DNA of 64,000 bases from Druceiella hillmani (taxonomy: Eukaryota; Arthropoda; Insecta; Lepidoptera; Hepialidae). This document shows positions 37,170 through 49,563 of the stretch, one piece after another (the stretch's first letter is position 1; each line of letters opens with the position of its first letter). The stretch is taken from NCBI GenBank assembly GCA_039881145.1, contig JAYKKI010000095.1:730001-794000 (forward strand), written 5' to 3'. Under the pieces are notes generated by a model. That model searched no databases, was not told the DNA's origin, and worked only from the letters and a program-made list of their open reading frames with translations. A program made the position numbers and the translations under genes.

Positions 37170-39700
37170 CAACAACATATAAATTGATCCCAAATTTGTA
37201 TATTTGGTAGTATGCTGTTATATATAATAACTGCAATAATATAATATAGGACAGTATCATTGTTTGTGCTTATTTGTTGAAGGAATATTTTTATGTTTTC
37301 AGAAAACTATTTTTCAACAGATAGCGTTCATAATTGTTTAATTAAATTGACTTAATTTAAGGAATTGTCTTTTTCTCTTGTATAGCATATACTTTAAAAA
37401 CAAATATCGTCAATTGTCTTTCCTTTAAGATTTAATCATTTTGATTGATCGGACAACTATTTTTGGTATTCTTATAAACAGTGTAGGGATCATTAGAAAT
37501 AGAGACAATCAAAGTAAAAATAAAGACTGATCATTGCATTGAGGCACGTGACATATGACTCCAGTATTGTTACTTTATAATAAGAAATCTTTCGATACTG
37601 GTTTTATACATTGTAAAATAAAAAAGAACGTTTCAATATTACTATGCTGCATAACCTTAAACATTCGGAAATTTCTCGGGAAAAAGTAAACTAAAGAATA
37701 TTTTCTGTTGGAAAAATTTTAACTGAAAACAGTAAGTCAATCCCTCTACAAGTAAACACAAGTGTTGATTCAGATTGAAAGAAAAACAAAATATTGAAAT
37801 ACAAATGGTCTAATTCAGTGAGGGTTAGTGGTAACTTAACTGTAATCCGCTATAAGCAGAAATCTATTACGGCTTTTCTTATGTTATTTATATTTCATAT
37901 CATAATGAAAAAAATTCTAAACGAGACGAGATTAAACTTTCGACTATTTATATGTTCATGGTCAAGAGATAAATATTTAAGATCCCTTTTCAAGCAAAAA
38001 GGTACAATGGCCTTTTGATTAAGAAACCTAATAGTACCATACTTCCGAATATAATATCCATGCTCGTAATATATCATTTCCATACTTGTCACAAGGAAAT
38101 TTATATAGTTTTATTAAAATTTCCATCAGATTAGAGGTTCTGTCTAACAGAAATATCCTAAAAATATAAATCTTTTTTTTACTTCGTATAAATGTTCGAT
38201 AAAAATGCATGAAAAGTTATTTCGTTGCTCAATCATTACCGCAATTTTGAATCTTATTCCTCATATATTTTTCGATGCAGATGTTTTAATACTTTGCAAA
38301 CTGTGGATGAGTCGGCAAAGAGCAAGTAACACTGTATGCCAAATGAGCAAGTAACACGTCCACCACTTTATCAAGCCTCACTTTAATACAAGATGCACTG
38401 AAACTATTCTCGTCGGTCTCTGCGGTTTTCTGATTAAATATTGCTTCCTATATTATGTCATTAATTTTTTTAAATTTATCTATACTGTTGTATTTTTTAA
38501 TATTTATTACATAACTGCTCCCAAATACGAAATGTATCTGCCAATGAATCTGGAGTGATAAAATAGAATTTAGCCTCGAGTGGAAAAGAAACGATGTAGC
38601 AGTCCTTGCAATGTGACTCATGGTTTCAGGTAATTAAAAAAAAATTTCTTTCTTACGTTATTCAGAATAATATTCTTGGGTAATTATAGATATATTTGCT
38701 TATGATATTTTCTTGATGTGTATCTAACATCAAGGAAATGTAAGAAACTAAACGATTCTTTGACCTATCCCATAATTTATTAAATGTTTACCCCTCTAGT
38801 CACAAATTGTATCAAAATGATTACCGCTGTCCTCTTCCATAGTCTATCTTATTTGATTCTTGTTCTATACTCAGCGACGATATCACAATAAAATTTTATT
38901 TTTATTTCCTACTTACCTGAGGAACGTACGAAACATACATAAAAATTACATAAAAAAATACTCATATAAAATATTTTTTTAAAAATACTATAAACTATTA
39001 ATGGATGAAAAGAAATGTTGAAAACAAGGCAGTGTACCATAAACAAATATACAAAATAGACCTTTCAAGTAAATATATGTGTAACGTACAAATGCTCAAA
39101 TGTGCAGCCTAAACTGGAAAGTTTTTCGCGTAACAATTACATATCTTTTATACCAGTGACAACAAAAATCTCAAATGTCATATTTTATATAATGACTACA
39201 CATTCTTAAGCATGCATTATATATTAGATCTTCCAAGTGGAGCAGATTACATATATAGATTTGCAAAGGGCTATACATAAACAAAACTGAATAAAATTTT
39301 ATCACTTTGGCCATTTCATGGCCATTGGTATTTCTTCAATTTGCAAAAATTATTCGCAGATGATTAATATTCTACTATAAAAAATAATTTAGAGGAAAAC
39401 CTCGTTCAAAAATTAAGAGTAATTATGGAATACAAGAACAGCTTTTGGCAATCACACAAAACATCTCGTGCAAGAGGAACAATGCGATATGCGATGGTAC
39501 AAACGGTATGCATTTAAAGCGCAAAAATCTTTTTATCGATAAAGTTCAAACTGACCTTTATTGAACCCATTTTAATACTTTATATATACTCGTAGAACTT
39601 AACAGAATCATTAGGATTATCATTACCATAAATTACTACGTATTGCAAAAATCTTATTTACCAAATTCTTGTCGAACTATTTAATGAAAAAAATTGTAAT
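37170..39700. other. Non-coding A+T-rich stretch
   Basis: Overlapping short open frames on both strands at 37794-38210 carry no known motif. 38305-38355 has a GAGCAAGTAACAC word twice. No gene is supported. Confidence 0.5.
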
Positions 39701-39748
39701 CTAAAATTTTGAATATATTTGGCGTTAATTTTGTAGAAATTCATTATA

Positions 39749-39846
39749 CACAATTAAATGAAACTACGTGATATAGTATTATTTCTACTTTCTTTACTTC
39801 AAGAAAGTAGAAATAATACTACATCACGTAATTTCATTTAATTGTG
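39749..39846. mobile_element. Foldback MITE family, short hairpin copy
   Basis: Arms run inward from CACAATTAAATGAAACTACG and its complement CGTAATTTCATTTAATTGTG. The inner arms TAGTATTATTTCTACTTTCT pair with AGAAAGTAGAAATAATACTA. The loop is only a few bases. It is an internally deleted relative of 54483-54717. The ~35 bases outside its left end also match, inverted, the right flank of the long copy, so the real element or its host repeat is larger. Confidence 0.88.
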
Positions 39847-39849
39847 ATC

Positions 39850-40440
39850 TAAAATTTTACCAAGACGATTTTCTGTATTCAGTTTCTAATTAAAAATCAA
39901 TAAGTACCAGTATAACACTACACGGGTTCCGTACACGTTTAGATCCTTATTGGCATATAAGTTTAAATGGTATATCTCTTAAACTGTTAAGAAATATTCA
40001 TTTTTTATAACGTAAATCTATTGCTTGCTATTATGTTTCACATGTATAAGCACGTGGTGCATATTTCAAAAATTATAAGATCCAGGATGATCGCTATAGT
40101 TTTTCTGTTAACTTTTAGTCACATTTTTAAAAAAATTTTCATGATTTTATTTCAGTTGTTTCAGAAATATGAAAGGGGTGCTATATTTTTGCATATATTT
40201 TATGAAATGTTTTGATAAATGCAAATTTAAAATTATCTAAAGAAAACTTTTGTAGGGGTATTATTTGTAACATGGTGTTATTTTCTCAACACACATCCAT
40301 TCAAATTACACCCCCACATGACAAATCAAAATAAGAATATAGGGATTCAGATACATCACCCCTATTTAAAGGTCATAAGATTATTTTAAAAAAGTTACTG
40401 TAAAAGTTAAAAAAGTTATTATAAAAAAAGTTAACTATAC
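39850..40440. other. Non-coding A+T-rich stretch
   Basis: A 64-codon open frame at 40021-40215 shows hydrophobic residues but no family motif. No gene is called. Confidence 0.45.
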
Positions 40441-40545
40441 CAAATTTTGAGGATCTATATCGCATAATCTGTGACAAAATCGGCTGTGATAGACGGACCT
40501 ATCTCATAAAAATTCTATTTTCCCATTTACGGAACACTAAAAATG
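40441..40545 (+). mobile_element. Insect-type retroelement tail fragment
   Basis: GTGATAGACGGACC, then ATCTCATAAA, then TTTACGGAACACTAAAAATG resembles the tail 'GACAGACGGAC...TACGGAACCCTAAAAATG' that is widespread in insect LINE/SINE copies. Only the 3' end can be recognised. Confidence 0.6.
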
Positions 40546-40614
40546 TTATAAAGACAATATAAAACTTGTTTATAACTTAATACTGAGGTTGGAAATTGAT
40601 TATTTTTTTTTGAC

Positions 40615-40932
40615 AATTAATGCTTATTTCTAAATTATAGATTCGTATAAAATAAGTTTGCGTCTTAATTAAAGTGGCTCGTGTAAAGGGTACGTGTAAA
40701 CAGCGCGAAGCGTATGTTAAAACTAATATTTATTTCTAAAGTACAGTTTCGTATAAAATAACTTTGCGTCTTAATTAAAGTGGCTCGTGTAAATGGTTCG
40801 TGTAAACAGCGCGAAGCGTATGTTAAAATTAATATTTATTTCTAAAGTATAGTTTCGTATAAAATAACTTTGCGTCTTAATTAAAGTGGCTCGTGTAAAG
40901 GGTTCATGTAAACAGCGCGAAGCGTATGTTGG
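40615..40932 (+). repeat. Minisatellite, 106-bp unit x 3
   Basis: The word GTGGCTCGTGTAAA occurs at 40674, 40780 and 40886, exactly 106 bases apart, each time followed by GTAAACAGCGCGAAGCGTAT. Units are highly similar. The last is truncated after GCGTATGTT and runs into unrelated sequence. Confidence 0.95.
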
Positions 40933-41310
40933 ATTTTGCGAGAACTTTATCTGCTCACTGCGCCGCGCTCTTAGACATATATTACCATTGAAATTTTGCA
41001 TTTCACAGATTAATTACAAATGTTTTAAGTTGAAATTAATATCTGTTCAAACAATTCAAAATGCATTATATCATTACAAATATGTTCCTTATTGCATAAC
41101 TGCGGGTGTGAGCTTTATAATTGACGTTGGAAGTAGTCGTAAATCAGTAATTTTACAAGTAATTATATTTCAATATAAATTTCTAAAAAGAATATATCTT
41201 CCTGTAACATTCTCATCATTTTTGAAATTTTTCAAAGTATTTGTTATAATCTAAACTTACCTTTGAAAAATAGCAAGATGGCAGACGTGTACGGCCGTTA
41301 TTCTGCACGT
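40932..41310. other. Stretch carrying a 122-codon open frame of doubtful status
   Basis: An open frame on the plus strand (40886-41254) starts inside the last 106-bp unit and continues to 41254. I recognise no domain. The first two units encode nearly the same start, (V/M)ARVKG(T/S)CKQREAYV, but hit a stop shortly after, so the frame looks like a by-product of the array. A coding role is unlikely but not excluded. Confidence 0.35.
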
Positions 41311-41319
41311 ATTAATGAT

Positions 41320-41400
41320 TTAACGAATATTCGAATTCGCATTCGTATTCGCAAAAATCATTTGAATATCTTGTTAGTGTGATTGCAACCGCATTTTCGT
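41320..41400 (+). repeat. ATTCGC-rich dispersed repeat, copy 2
   Basis: CGAATATTCGAATTCGCATT and ATTCGTATTCGC words as in the copies at 11385 and 41888, without the CGGCGCC leader. Confidence 0.55.
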
Positions 41401-41885
41401 GGAGAATTTATTAAGGTCGAAAAATTTGTCAAGAAATTACCACAATTTAAATTTCCAAAACTACTGATTGCAAAGTAATATGGTATTTTATAAAAACAAA
41501 AGAAAGGTAAAAAGAAGAGTTTTTTTAGAACAATTTTTAAAGCAATTAAATCATTCTAAAAAAAATAAAAAATAATTCTATGGATTAAAAATAACGCTAC
41601 AAACTTTTCATCATGACACCAAAATAAAATAATGAATAAATATTTAATATAATCAGCTTTTTACTGTAACAAGAAACAATATTTTAAACACAAATGTGAT
41701 TCCTTGTGATGAGTTAGGCAAAAGCTTTTTTGAAATATAATTTATTCTACTAATTAGAACAAAAGTAACATTTTTATAATTTCGTCATATAACTGAATAG
41801 AAGCAATAAAAAATAAAATTTCACAAACAAAAGCTTTGATGTCTTGATCACGCTCCACTAAACAATCGTTTGCTCTAAATACTCG
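41400..41885. other. Non-coding stretch between two ATTCGC copies
   Basis: A+T-rich; nothing recognised. Confidence 0.45.
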
Positions 41886-41887
41886 TC

Positions 41888-42000
41888 TTGTCATAATCAA
41901 ACGACGCCAAATTTAAAAAGGCGGTATTCGCATTCGCATTAATATTCGCGAATATCGTTGCCGAATATTCCTATTCCCATTCACGAATATCTTAAAACCT
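41888..42000 (+). repeat. ATTCGC-rich dispersed repeat, copy 3
   Basis: CGACGCCAAATTTAAA leader followed by GGTATTCGCATTCGCATT and ATATTCGCGAATATCG; closest to the copy at 11385. Confidence 0.7.
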
Positions 42001-42946
42001 ATATTAGTCACATCGTTACTATGTACGTACGTATAGATTAACAGAGATAGTGATACGCTATATATGAGAGCACACTGCGTGTTGCAATTATTGACTGAAT
42101 TTGATGATCTATTTCTGTTGGTTGGTTAACTATGATAATAGAAGTCAAACGATTTTCATAATGATTTGTCAAGTAGTTTAATTTTTATTAACAATTTTCT
42201 ATAAGAAACTCCTTTATTTTATGCTTGCCGGCCCTTTTCATTCTCCGTTTTATGTTTTTCTTGCCGCTACTCTCTGCTTCATTATCGCCTGATTCATTAT
42301 CCAGGCGATAATGATTATTAGTCAAAACTAATATAAAATCATCGCGGTATATAAAAAAATATCAATAAAAATTTGATATATTTTTCATACTAATACAGAA
42401 CGCGGAGTGTACATTATCTGTTTTACCAATTATTTGTTTTTATTTCTATTTCGATGCGTAGACTATGTTTATTCGTTTAATTTTGGGTTATCAGTTTTTC
42501 TTTACTTCGGATTAACACATATGATACGTGTTTCAATAAAAAATCTACGACATTCTGCTAAACTTATATCACCCACACAATCTTCAGTCATTATTTTTAA
42601 TTCGCCATATTAAAAGTAATAACATCAATATTTAAAACGCCTGAACCTTTTATAGTGATAATTTTTTTATCATTCATTTAAATTTACCCAAATGCCACCG
42701 AAAATTTTCTTTCCATCTAAATATTCGGGAAAATTATAAAGGCTTAATAGTAATAACATCCAAACCGGCGGACAAGTTTCGAAACCCTTAAGTTAAAAAT
42801 ATATATTCCCTATTAAATATTTTCTTTATTATATGAATATTTAAACGAAAACGGAAATTCTATATATTAGACTATGTTTTCTCTCTTCAGAAATAACATA
42901 AGACTTTCCATCTTTTAAATCTTGACTAATAAATATCTTATGAGAG

Positions 42947-42977
<31 letters not shown>

Positions 42978-44330
42978 CATATAACAGAAATAATAATTCG
43001 ACTTTCTCGTTGACCATAAAGTTACCGTTACTTACAATTGAAATGATTTGAAATTAATGCTAGGTTGGCATATAACAAAAAAAATTTATTACACACCTGC
43101 CATACATATACACCCACGGTATTTTGTCATTAGTGTAATTGAACCATTCACAATTGCAATCTATGGTTTTTGAAGGTATGCTTCACTAGGCGTGTTATGA
43201 AAAAACGATGCGAGTGAAATTTAACGATGCGCATATTCGCACACACGAAGCGAGAAAAATTGACAGGGTGAAGTTGCTCACTAAACATATATATGTTTAG
43301 TGTAAATATTTACATGCTTGTAGTAACTGTTACTATATTCAAGATAATCATAAAGTTAGTTGAAAATACACAACATGTATTTTATACTGATACAAATCTA
43401 AGTTATATCTGTGCTTTTAAGTAATATTATTAAGTAATTATAATTTAATAGTGGTGCACGTAATAAAAATAATTTCTTTATTGTGAATATTCGTGATAGA
43501 AATAGTGCTCATAAACTTTTTAAATTATATTTTAAGTGTATTTCTTTAACTGAGGTTAAGTTTGAGAGTATATATATTTGCATCATAAATTATAAATTAA
43601 TACTTTACCATTTATTAAATACGCAAAATTAATAAATTACAGTAAATTTTCAGGGTATTCAGTTATTTTCAATATTAATAAAATTTTATTTAGACTGTTT
43701 TAATAAATTTAACAATTCATTATTCTGATTTAAATTTTTAAATCAATTGAATTTACTTTTAAATTTAGTAAACAATTAAAATAAAATTTTTAAAAATAAT
43801 CATATTAATAATAATTAATTTTGCATATTTCCACAGCATAATGTCGATTCGTGCTATGCTGCGGGGCAGTGCTGCAGATAATAAAATTATCTTTATTCTG
43901 CTAAACAGAAGAGCCCGAGCCATACATAATATGAAATCTCGAGAATCAGTAATATATCTATTTAAAAAGGCAAATATTCTGATCGTGCCGTCATAATAAT
44001 ATTTATGAAAACCTATTGTATAATAAAAACAATTTAAATTTATACTCTTAATAGAAGAAATAAAAGTAAAACCCATAATATTAAATTTCAATTACAAATT
44101 GGTAATTAGTCTTTCCTGGGTAATGTTGACCCCTTTTTTAATAAGATACTTGAAGATATAATAAATCTTCCCATACCGAAATTTAATACGCGTATTAAAC
44201 ACGTACTTATTTCAAAGTCCTTTTATAGCATCAGGGACTGCGTTGAAATTAAAAATGGGTGAAGGTCATTATAATTTACAGTATAGTGTAAAATGCTCAT
44301 TCTAACCGTCATTAAGAGAAATTTGTAGAT
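42000..44330. other. Non-coding A+T-rich stretch
   Basis: No gene recognised. A (TA)n tract lies at 42947-42974. The 108-codon minus-strand open frame at 43765-44091 is A+T-driven (Ile, Lys, Asn, Phe) with no motif, and I do not call it. Confidence 0.5.
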
Positions 44331-44419
44331 AAACATATAAACAATAAGGATAATAATTGGAAGCTAAATCGTGACATGTCGAAAGAGACTGATAGTCCTA
44401 CTTGAAAGAAAATTAGATA

Positions 44420-45190
44420 AATAATGTAATAATATCTATTATTATTATTTAATGATTATTTTATTTCCATTCATTATTTGCGTGCTAAATAACACGTTCA
44501 CAGAAGTACACGCTTAATTTTTTTTTATTTCACAAGGTTCAGACTTCATTAAATGGAAAGGTAATAATACCTATAATAATAATAATAATAACTATTATAA
44601 ATAATGTAATAATACCTATTATTATTATTTAATGATTATTTTATTTCCATTAATTATTTGCGTGCTAAATAACACGTTCACAGAAGTACAGCTTAATTTT
44701 TTTTTATTTCACAAGGTTCATACTTCATTAAATGGAAAGGTAAGTTATTCAACTTCATTACTGACTTTGAAGTTGTATATTTTAAATATATTTCAATAAT
44801 AACGCGTTTACAGAAGTACAAGCTTATTTTTTTTTACTTCACAAGGTTCAGACTTCATTAAATGGAAAGGTAAGTTATTCAACTTCATTACTGACTTTGA
44901 AGTTGTATATTTTAAATATATTTCAATAATAACGCGTTTACAGAAGTACACGCTTATTTTTTTTTTATTTCACAAGGTTCAGACTTCATTAAATGGAAAG
45001 GTAAGTTATTCAACTTCATTACTGACTTTGAAGTTGTATATTTTAAATATATTTCAATAATAACGCGTTTACAGAAGTACACGCTTAATTTTTTTTTTAA
45101 TTCACAAGGTTCAGACTTCATTAAATGGAAAAGTAAGTTATTCAACTTCATTACTGACTTTGAAGTTGTGTATTTTAAATATTATTTCTA
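44420..45190 (+). repeat. Minisatellite, ~131-bp unit, about five copies
   Basis: ACTTCATTAAATGGAAA recurs at about 44543, 44722, 44852, 44983 and 45115. The last four are 130-132 bases apart. Each later unit has ACGCGTTTACAGAAGTACAC, a T-run, TTCACAAGGTTCAGACTTCA and a short CAACTTCA...TGAAGTTG hairpin. The first interval is 179 bases because a TTA-rich segment is duplicated with it. The minus-strand open frame at 44954-45151 is produced by this array. Unit 2 of the segmental duplication has only one copy (near 45925-46060). Confidence 0.9.
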
Positions 45191-45299
45191 AATAATTATC
45201 CAGCCAAAGCTACTATATAATGTAAATGTAGCAATATATCGTTAGTGTTTCTATATATAGTTCTCTTTAAACAAAACGAAGTTACAAATAGTATACTTC

Positions 45300-45600
45300 C
45301 TTACTTGGCCTCCCACAGTGATCGACCAATAATTAGATACTAGCTCTCGTCTGCTTTTGTAGGTTCAATGTTTTCTTCAAATTTGAACCTCGCAGAATGC
45401 AGAGATTAAATTGATTATTCAGTGCTACATACGATTCTTGGAAACAACGTTTTGATTTGTTTGAGTGGGAGTCAACATTTTACTTGTCAGCTCGTGCGCT
45501 TGATCATGCTAGAGAAGTTTCAGGCCGAGAGAAAAGCTAAGAGAAAAGTTTTAACGGAAGGAAGTTGAAAGCGTAACTTTTATGGATCACCTGGTATTAT
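45300..45600 (+). repeat. Dispersed family A, copy A3
   Basis: Plus-strand reading contains HFTCQLVRLIMLEKFQAE and KVLTEGS blocks that align with the copy at 57.0 kb (FTCQFVNFIM) and at 33.7 kb (FTYQVALIIM). Some in-frame stops upstream. Part of segmental unit 1; its twin is A4. Confidence 0.75.
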
Positions 45601-45784
45601 TAAAAACAATATTATATATAACATAGCTTTTTATGTTAGTGGAACGTTAAAGTGGTACGTATATAAAATGTTTACGGATGGAATAGAGTAAAATTTTTCT
45701 TATAATTGTTTATTTGAGTAATTTTCTTTTTTCCGAAAATTTTAATTTATTTTATAATTTTGGAGTTGTTAGAAATATATTTAT

Positions 45785-47030
45785 ATATAAACAATAAGGA
45801 AAATAATTAGAAGTTAAATCGTGACATGTCGATAGAGACTTTGATAGTCATAATTGAGAGAAAATTAGATAAATGAATAATGTAATAATACATATTATTA
45901 TTATTTAATTATTATTTTATTCGTGCTAAATAACGCGTTTACAGATGTACACGCTTAATTTTTTTTTATTTCACAAGTTTCAAACTTCATTAAATGGAAA
46001 GGTAAGTTATTCAACTTCATTACTGACTGAAGTTGTGTATTTTAAATATTATTTCTAAATAATTATCCAGCCAAAGTTACTATATAATATAAATGTAGCA
46101 ATATATCGTTAGTGTTTCTATATATAGTTCTCTTTTAACAAAACGCAGTTCCAAATAGTATGCTTCCTTACTTGGCCTCCCGCAGTGATCGAACCAATAA
46201 TTAGATACTAGCTCTCGTCTGCTTTTGTAGGTTCAATGTTTTCTTTAAATTTGCACCTAGCAGTATGCAGAGATTAAATTGATTATTCAGTGCTACATAC
46301 GATTCTTGGAAACAACGTTTTAATTTGTTTGAGTGTGGGAGTCAACATTTTACTTGTCAGCTCGCGCGCTTGATCATGCTAGAGAAGTTTCAGGCTGAGA
46401 GAAAAGCTGAGAGAAAAGTTTTAACGGAAGGAAGTTGAAAGCGTAACTTTTATGGACCACCTGGTATTATTAAAAACGCAATATTATATATAACATCGCT
46501 TTTTGTAGTAGTGGAACGTCAAAGTGGTACGTGTATAAAATGTTTACGGATGGAATAAAGTAAAATTTTTGTTATAATTGTTTATTTGAGTAATTTTATA
46601 AATTTTACTATTATTTTAGATCAAAATAATAAATATAGTGAAGTTAGTATTAATTTTTAATCATATTTTTATTCTTCATAAGTGTTCATTAAAGAACCTG
46701 GGATAACATTCCTCCAGTGACATCAAAGAGAAAATTGCAACAAAAAATCGAGTTAAACTAAATGATCTTTCATTGTATTTCTTTGTCAAACATGTTCATG
46801 TTTGTTTGAACTTAGTGCCAACTACAAAAAACAAACAATAAGTACTTAAAATCGTTGGTGACAATTATTGAGAAAACTTAATTAGAACCATATTTATTAG
46901 TTTAAACTTTTAGGATTTTTTTTGGAAGTCGTTTTTTCTTTTTCCGATTTAAAAGTCGATTTTTCTTTTTTCTTAAAATTTTAATTTATTTTATAGTTTT
47001 GCAATTGTTAGAAACATATTTATAAATATA
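45785..47030 (+). repeat. Segmental tandem duplication, unit 2, with ~350-bp insertion
   Basis: Repeats unit 1 from ATATAAACAATAAGGA through the single 131-bp copy, CCAGCCAAAGTTACTATATA, family A copy A4 and GTTTACGGATGGAATA. The terminal segment (TTTTAATTTATTTTATAGTT and TTAGAAACATATTTATA) is displaced to 46960-47030 by about 46603-46958 of sequence absent from unit 1. That insert has no recognisable protein frame. Confidence 0.85.
46185..46460 (+). repeat. Dispersed family A, copy A4
   Basis: Near-identical twin of A3 produced by the segmental duplication; differs by scattered substitutions and small indels. Confidence 0.85.
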
Positions 47031-47099
47031 GGTGGCTGTACTAATTATCTCGTTGTTATAACAAAATGAGGTAAGATTAATAAAAAAGGAAAACAAATC

Positions 47100-47390
47100 A
47101 GAATATATTCTGTAAGGTTGAGTACCATGAATGGAAACTTTCTAAATGAGAGTTCACAGGAATATGATTTATAATGAAAGTTTTAATTGTGGAAAAACCA
47201 AAAGAGAAAAATCTGTAGAATTCCTCAAATATCCGTCTGTTATTTAATCGCGTTAATTTTTCTAAAAAACTTGATAGAAACATCAAATGATTAATTCCAC
47301 GAATAACTTTCCACGAATGACTTTTTCGCAACAGCACGTGTCTATAAGATACATGCTCTCATTTTCATTTCAAGTATGCCGAAAATCTCC
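47100..47390. other. Non-coding stretch beside copy A5
   Basis: A 79-codon minus-strand open frame (47098-47337) follows copy A5 on the same strand. It has no recognised domain. It may be the downstream part of the family A element, but other copies do not clearly continue it. Confidence 0.35.
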
Positions 47391-47399
47391 TTGAATATT

Positions 47400-47690
47400 C
47401 TCTTCACATGATAAAGTTCACCGACAAGTAGTATACAGTTTTTCACAGTTAGGCACTTCCAAGTAATGTCTGTAAAAGCCATCTGCGACGTAAAAATATA
47501 AATTTATTATTAATGCTCTCCGAATTGTAAATTTGAAGAACGCACTAAACCGACAAGGACAAACGAGAACTCTAAGTAATAATTCAGTCGGTACGGCAAG
47601 ATTGGCCAAAAACATTATTGTTACACGTGAGTTCCGTTAGATTTTCATTGAAAATAATGCAATTAATCAAGCACGTTACGTACGTAAATT
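47400..47690 (-). repeat. Dispersed family A, copy A5, with open core
   Basis: Minus-strand open frame (47418-47615) reads CRFSAFFKFTIRRALIINLY, then FYVADGFYRHYLEVPNCEK. It aligns with copies at 56.9 kb and 62.3 kb in the same frame. The upstream flank GTGTAACAATAATG is shared with copy A7, so the element is longer than the core. Function unknown. Confidence 0.75.
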
Positions 47691-48095
47691 TTAATCTCGC
47701 AAGAAAAACGAGATTATCTCGTGGTTTCTTTTTCTTCACTTTCACTTTTCTATTGAAAATTTGAGTGGAGAGAAAAATACGTAATTTAATAATAATATGT
47801 TACGATTTTCCTCTCGTATCTTCATGTAAAATACTTATATTATTAAAAGCCAAATAAAACGTGATATGTATGGGCAACATTATCAAACATGGAGATCGGA
47901 AAAGTTGAGATACGTTTTGATTTAAATTATTTAATCATAGATCGCTATAGTTGAATTCATTTGGTTACTTGCACATAATGTTATATAATAATTGTCAACA
48001 CAAAATAGGAGGTAAAATATATTTTTCAAAATCTGACAGATATTCTGATGGTTACAATAGAAAGAACTGACAACGAAGTGTACATTGACGTTTCT
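47690..48095. other. Non-coding A+T-rich stretch
   Basis: Nothing recognised. Confidence 0.5.
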
Positions 48096-48099
48096 AAAT

Positions 48100-48101
48100 A
48101 T

Positions 48102-48163
<62 letters not shown>

Positions 48164-48175
48164 TATTTTTATATA

Positions 48176-48243
<68 letters not shown>
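48100..48243. repeat. Long (TA)n microsatellite
   Basis: About 140 bases of TA alternation with a few TTTATA interruptions; one of the longest in the window. Tyr-Ile frames on both strands are artefacts. Confidence 0.95.
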
Positions 48244-48244
<1 letters not shown>

Positions 48245-48245
<1 letters not shown>

Positions 48246-49563
48246 AAAATGGTAAAAATTTATTCAGTTTTTAAATATTTATTATTCCCATCTTTCGAGA
48301 ATGTTTGTAACGCACCTTTTGTATTTGAAGACCTATAGATGTAATTGATTCCGCTTGTGAGTTATAATGTCTTATGCTATAAGTATATAGACTTTCTTAA
48401 AAATAAGGCATTTTAAGGTATTGTACCAGTATTACCATAACAGGTGTTAAATTATTGAGCGATAAATTATTCATTCTAGGCTGCACATGTAAAAATGTAT
48501 CATATTTAGTTGTACTTGAAAATTTGTTTCATATATTAGATTTATCGCAAGATGCCTGCTTTGTCAACAGTTAATTTTTTATACCTTTTTCTTTTAAATT
48601 ATTTTACACAAGTAGTTTTTATTCATAATAATGATATACACTTTAGATTGATACAAAATGAAAACCAAATTTTATTGTAAAACCGTCGTGGAGTATAAAA
48701 GACGACAATCAAATTAACCAGATTCTAAAGGACGATAGCGACAAAATGATTAATAAAATTAACGAATGCAGGGATAAAAATTCGAGAATTGTGGGGTTAT
48801 GCCGGCTTAAATAAATCAAAAAATTTAATTATCTATCACAATTTCTTGATTCGCATCTTGCTAAGAAATAATATAGGGATAAGTTTAGTACGCGCTACCT
48901 AAATTCATGTACCATAGGGCACCGGCTGCTTAGCACATGGGCTGCACCGTCCCTTTCCGGCTACAGGTAACTTTCTATAGTGTCACTCCAGATTTATCGA
49001 CATATATAAATTCATATAAATTTTTACTTTATGTTATGAAGTAGTTATGTATTAAACATTCAAATGTGCAACTACGAAGTTTCATAAGATCATCGACAAA
49101 TTCATGCAGAGTAATAATATATTAAAAGAGGAAATTTTTGAAGGAAGAGACTGGCGATAACAAGTTCAGCACATCATAAAAGAAAATGAGGCTTTGTATG
49201 GGTGTGAACGTGCCATTTTGTTATTCGGTCGAATACAGAATCATGAATATTATGCAAGTATTTTCGGCTCGTCCACAGTTTGCTAAGTATGAAATATGTG
49301 CACAACCAAATATATGTGGACTAAGCTAGAAAATTGCGATAATGTCTGATAAATGTAGTTAGCCAAATAGTTTTTGTGCATGTTTATCAACCAGTTTTGT
49401 GCATGTTATCGCAAATCAAAAAGAAGATTTATTTGTACCATAAGAATATTCGGCTTAGGACCAGCGGGTTTGCTAAATTTTGTAGACTAATTGACAATCC
49501 ACAATTGTTATGTCATAATACTTATAAAATCATGGGTGGCTTACATGATAAAATCCTCTAGTT

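Larger units (their letters stand above)
44335..45784 (+). repeat. Segmental tandem duplication, unit 1 (~1.45 kb)
   Basis: Begins ATATAAACAATAAGGA and is followed at 45785 by a second unit with the same beginning. It contains in order a (TTA)n-like segment, the 131-bp minisatellite (about five units), a CCAGCCAAAGCTACTATATA segment, copy A3 of family A, and a final TTTTAATTTATTTTATAA segment. The second unit keeps this order. Confidence 0.9.

Noticed and set aside
43765..44091. 108-codon minus-strand open frame as a gene
   Set aside because: Composition is driven by A+T content, and there is no motif, repeat or context to support it.
44954..45151. Open frame with internal repeat MKLNN..FHLMKSEPCE
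   Set aside because: It is produced by the 131-bp minisatellite.
44420..45190. CRISPR-like array
   Set aside because: Units are contiguous 131-bp tandem repeats without short repeats separated by unique spacers, and the DNA is eukaryotic.
48905..48985. Exon ending at CTACAG/GTAACT
   Set aside because: No coherent frame or partner splice sites; composition alone is not enough.
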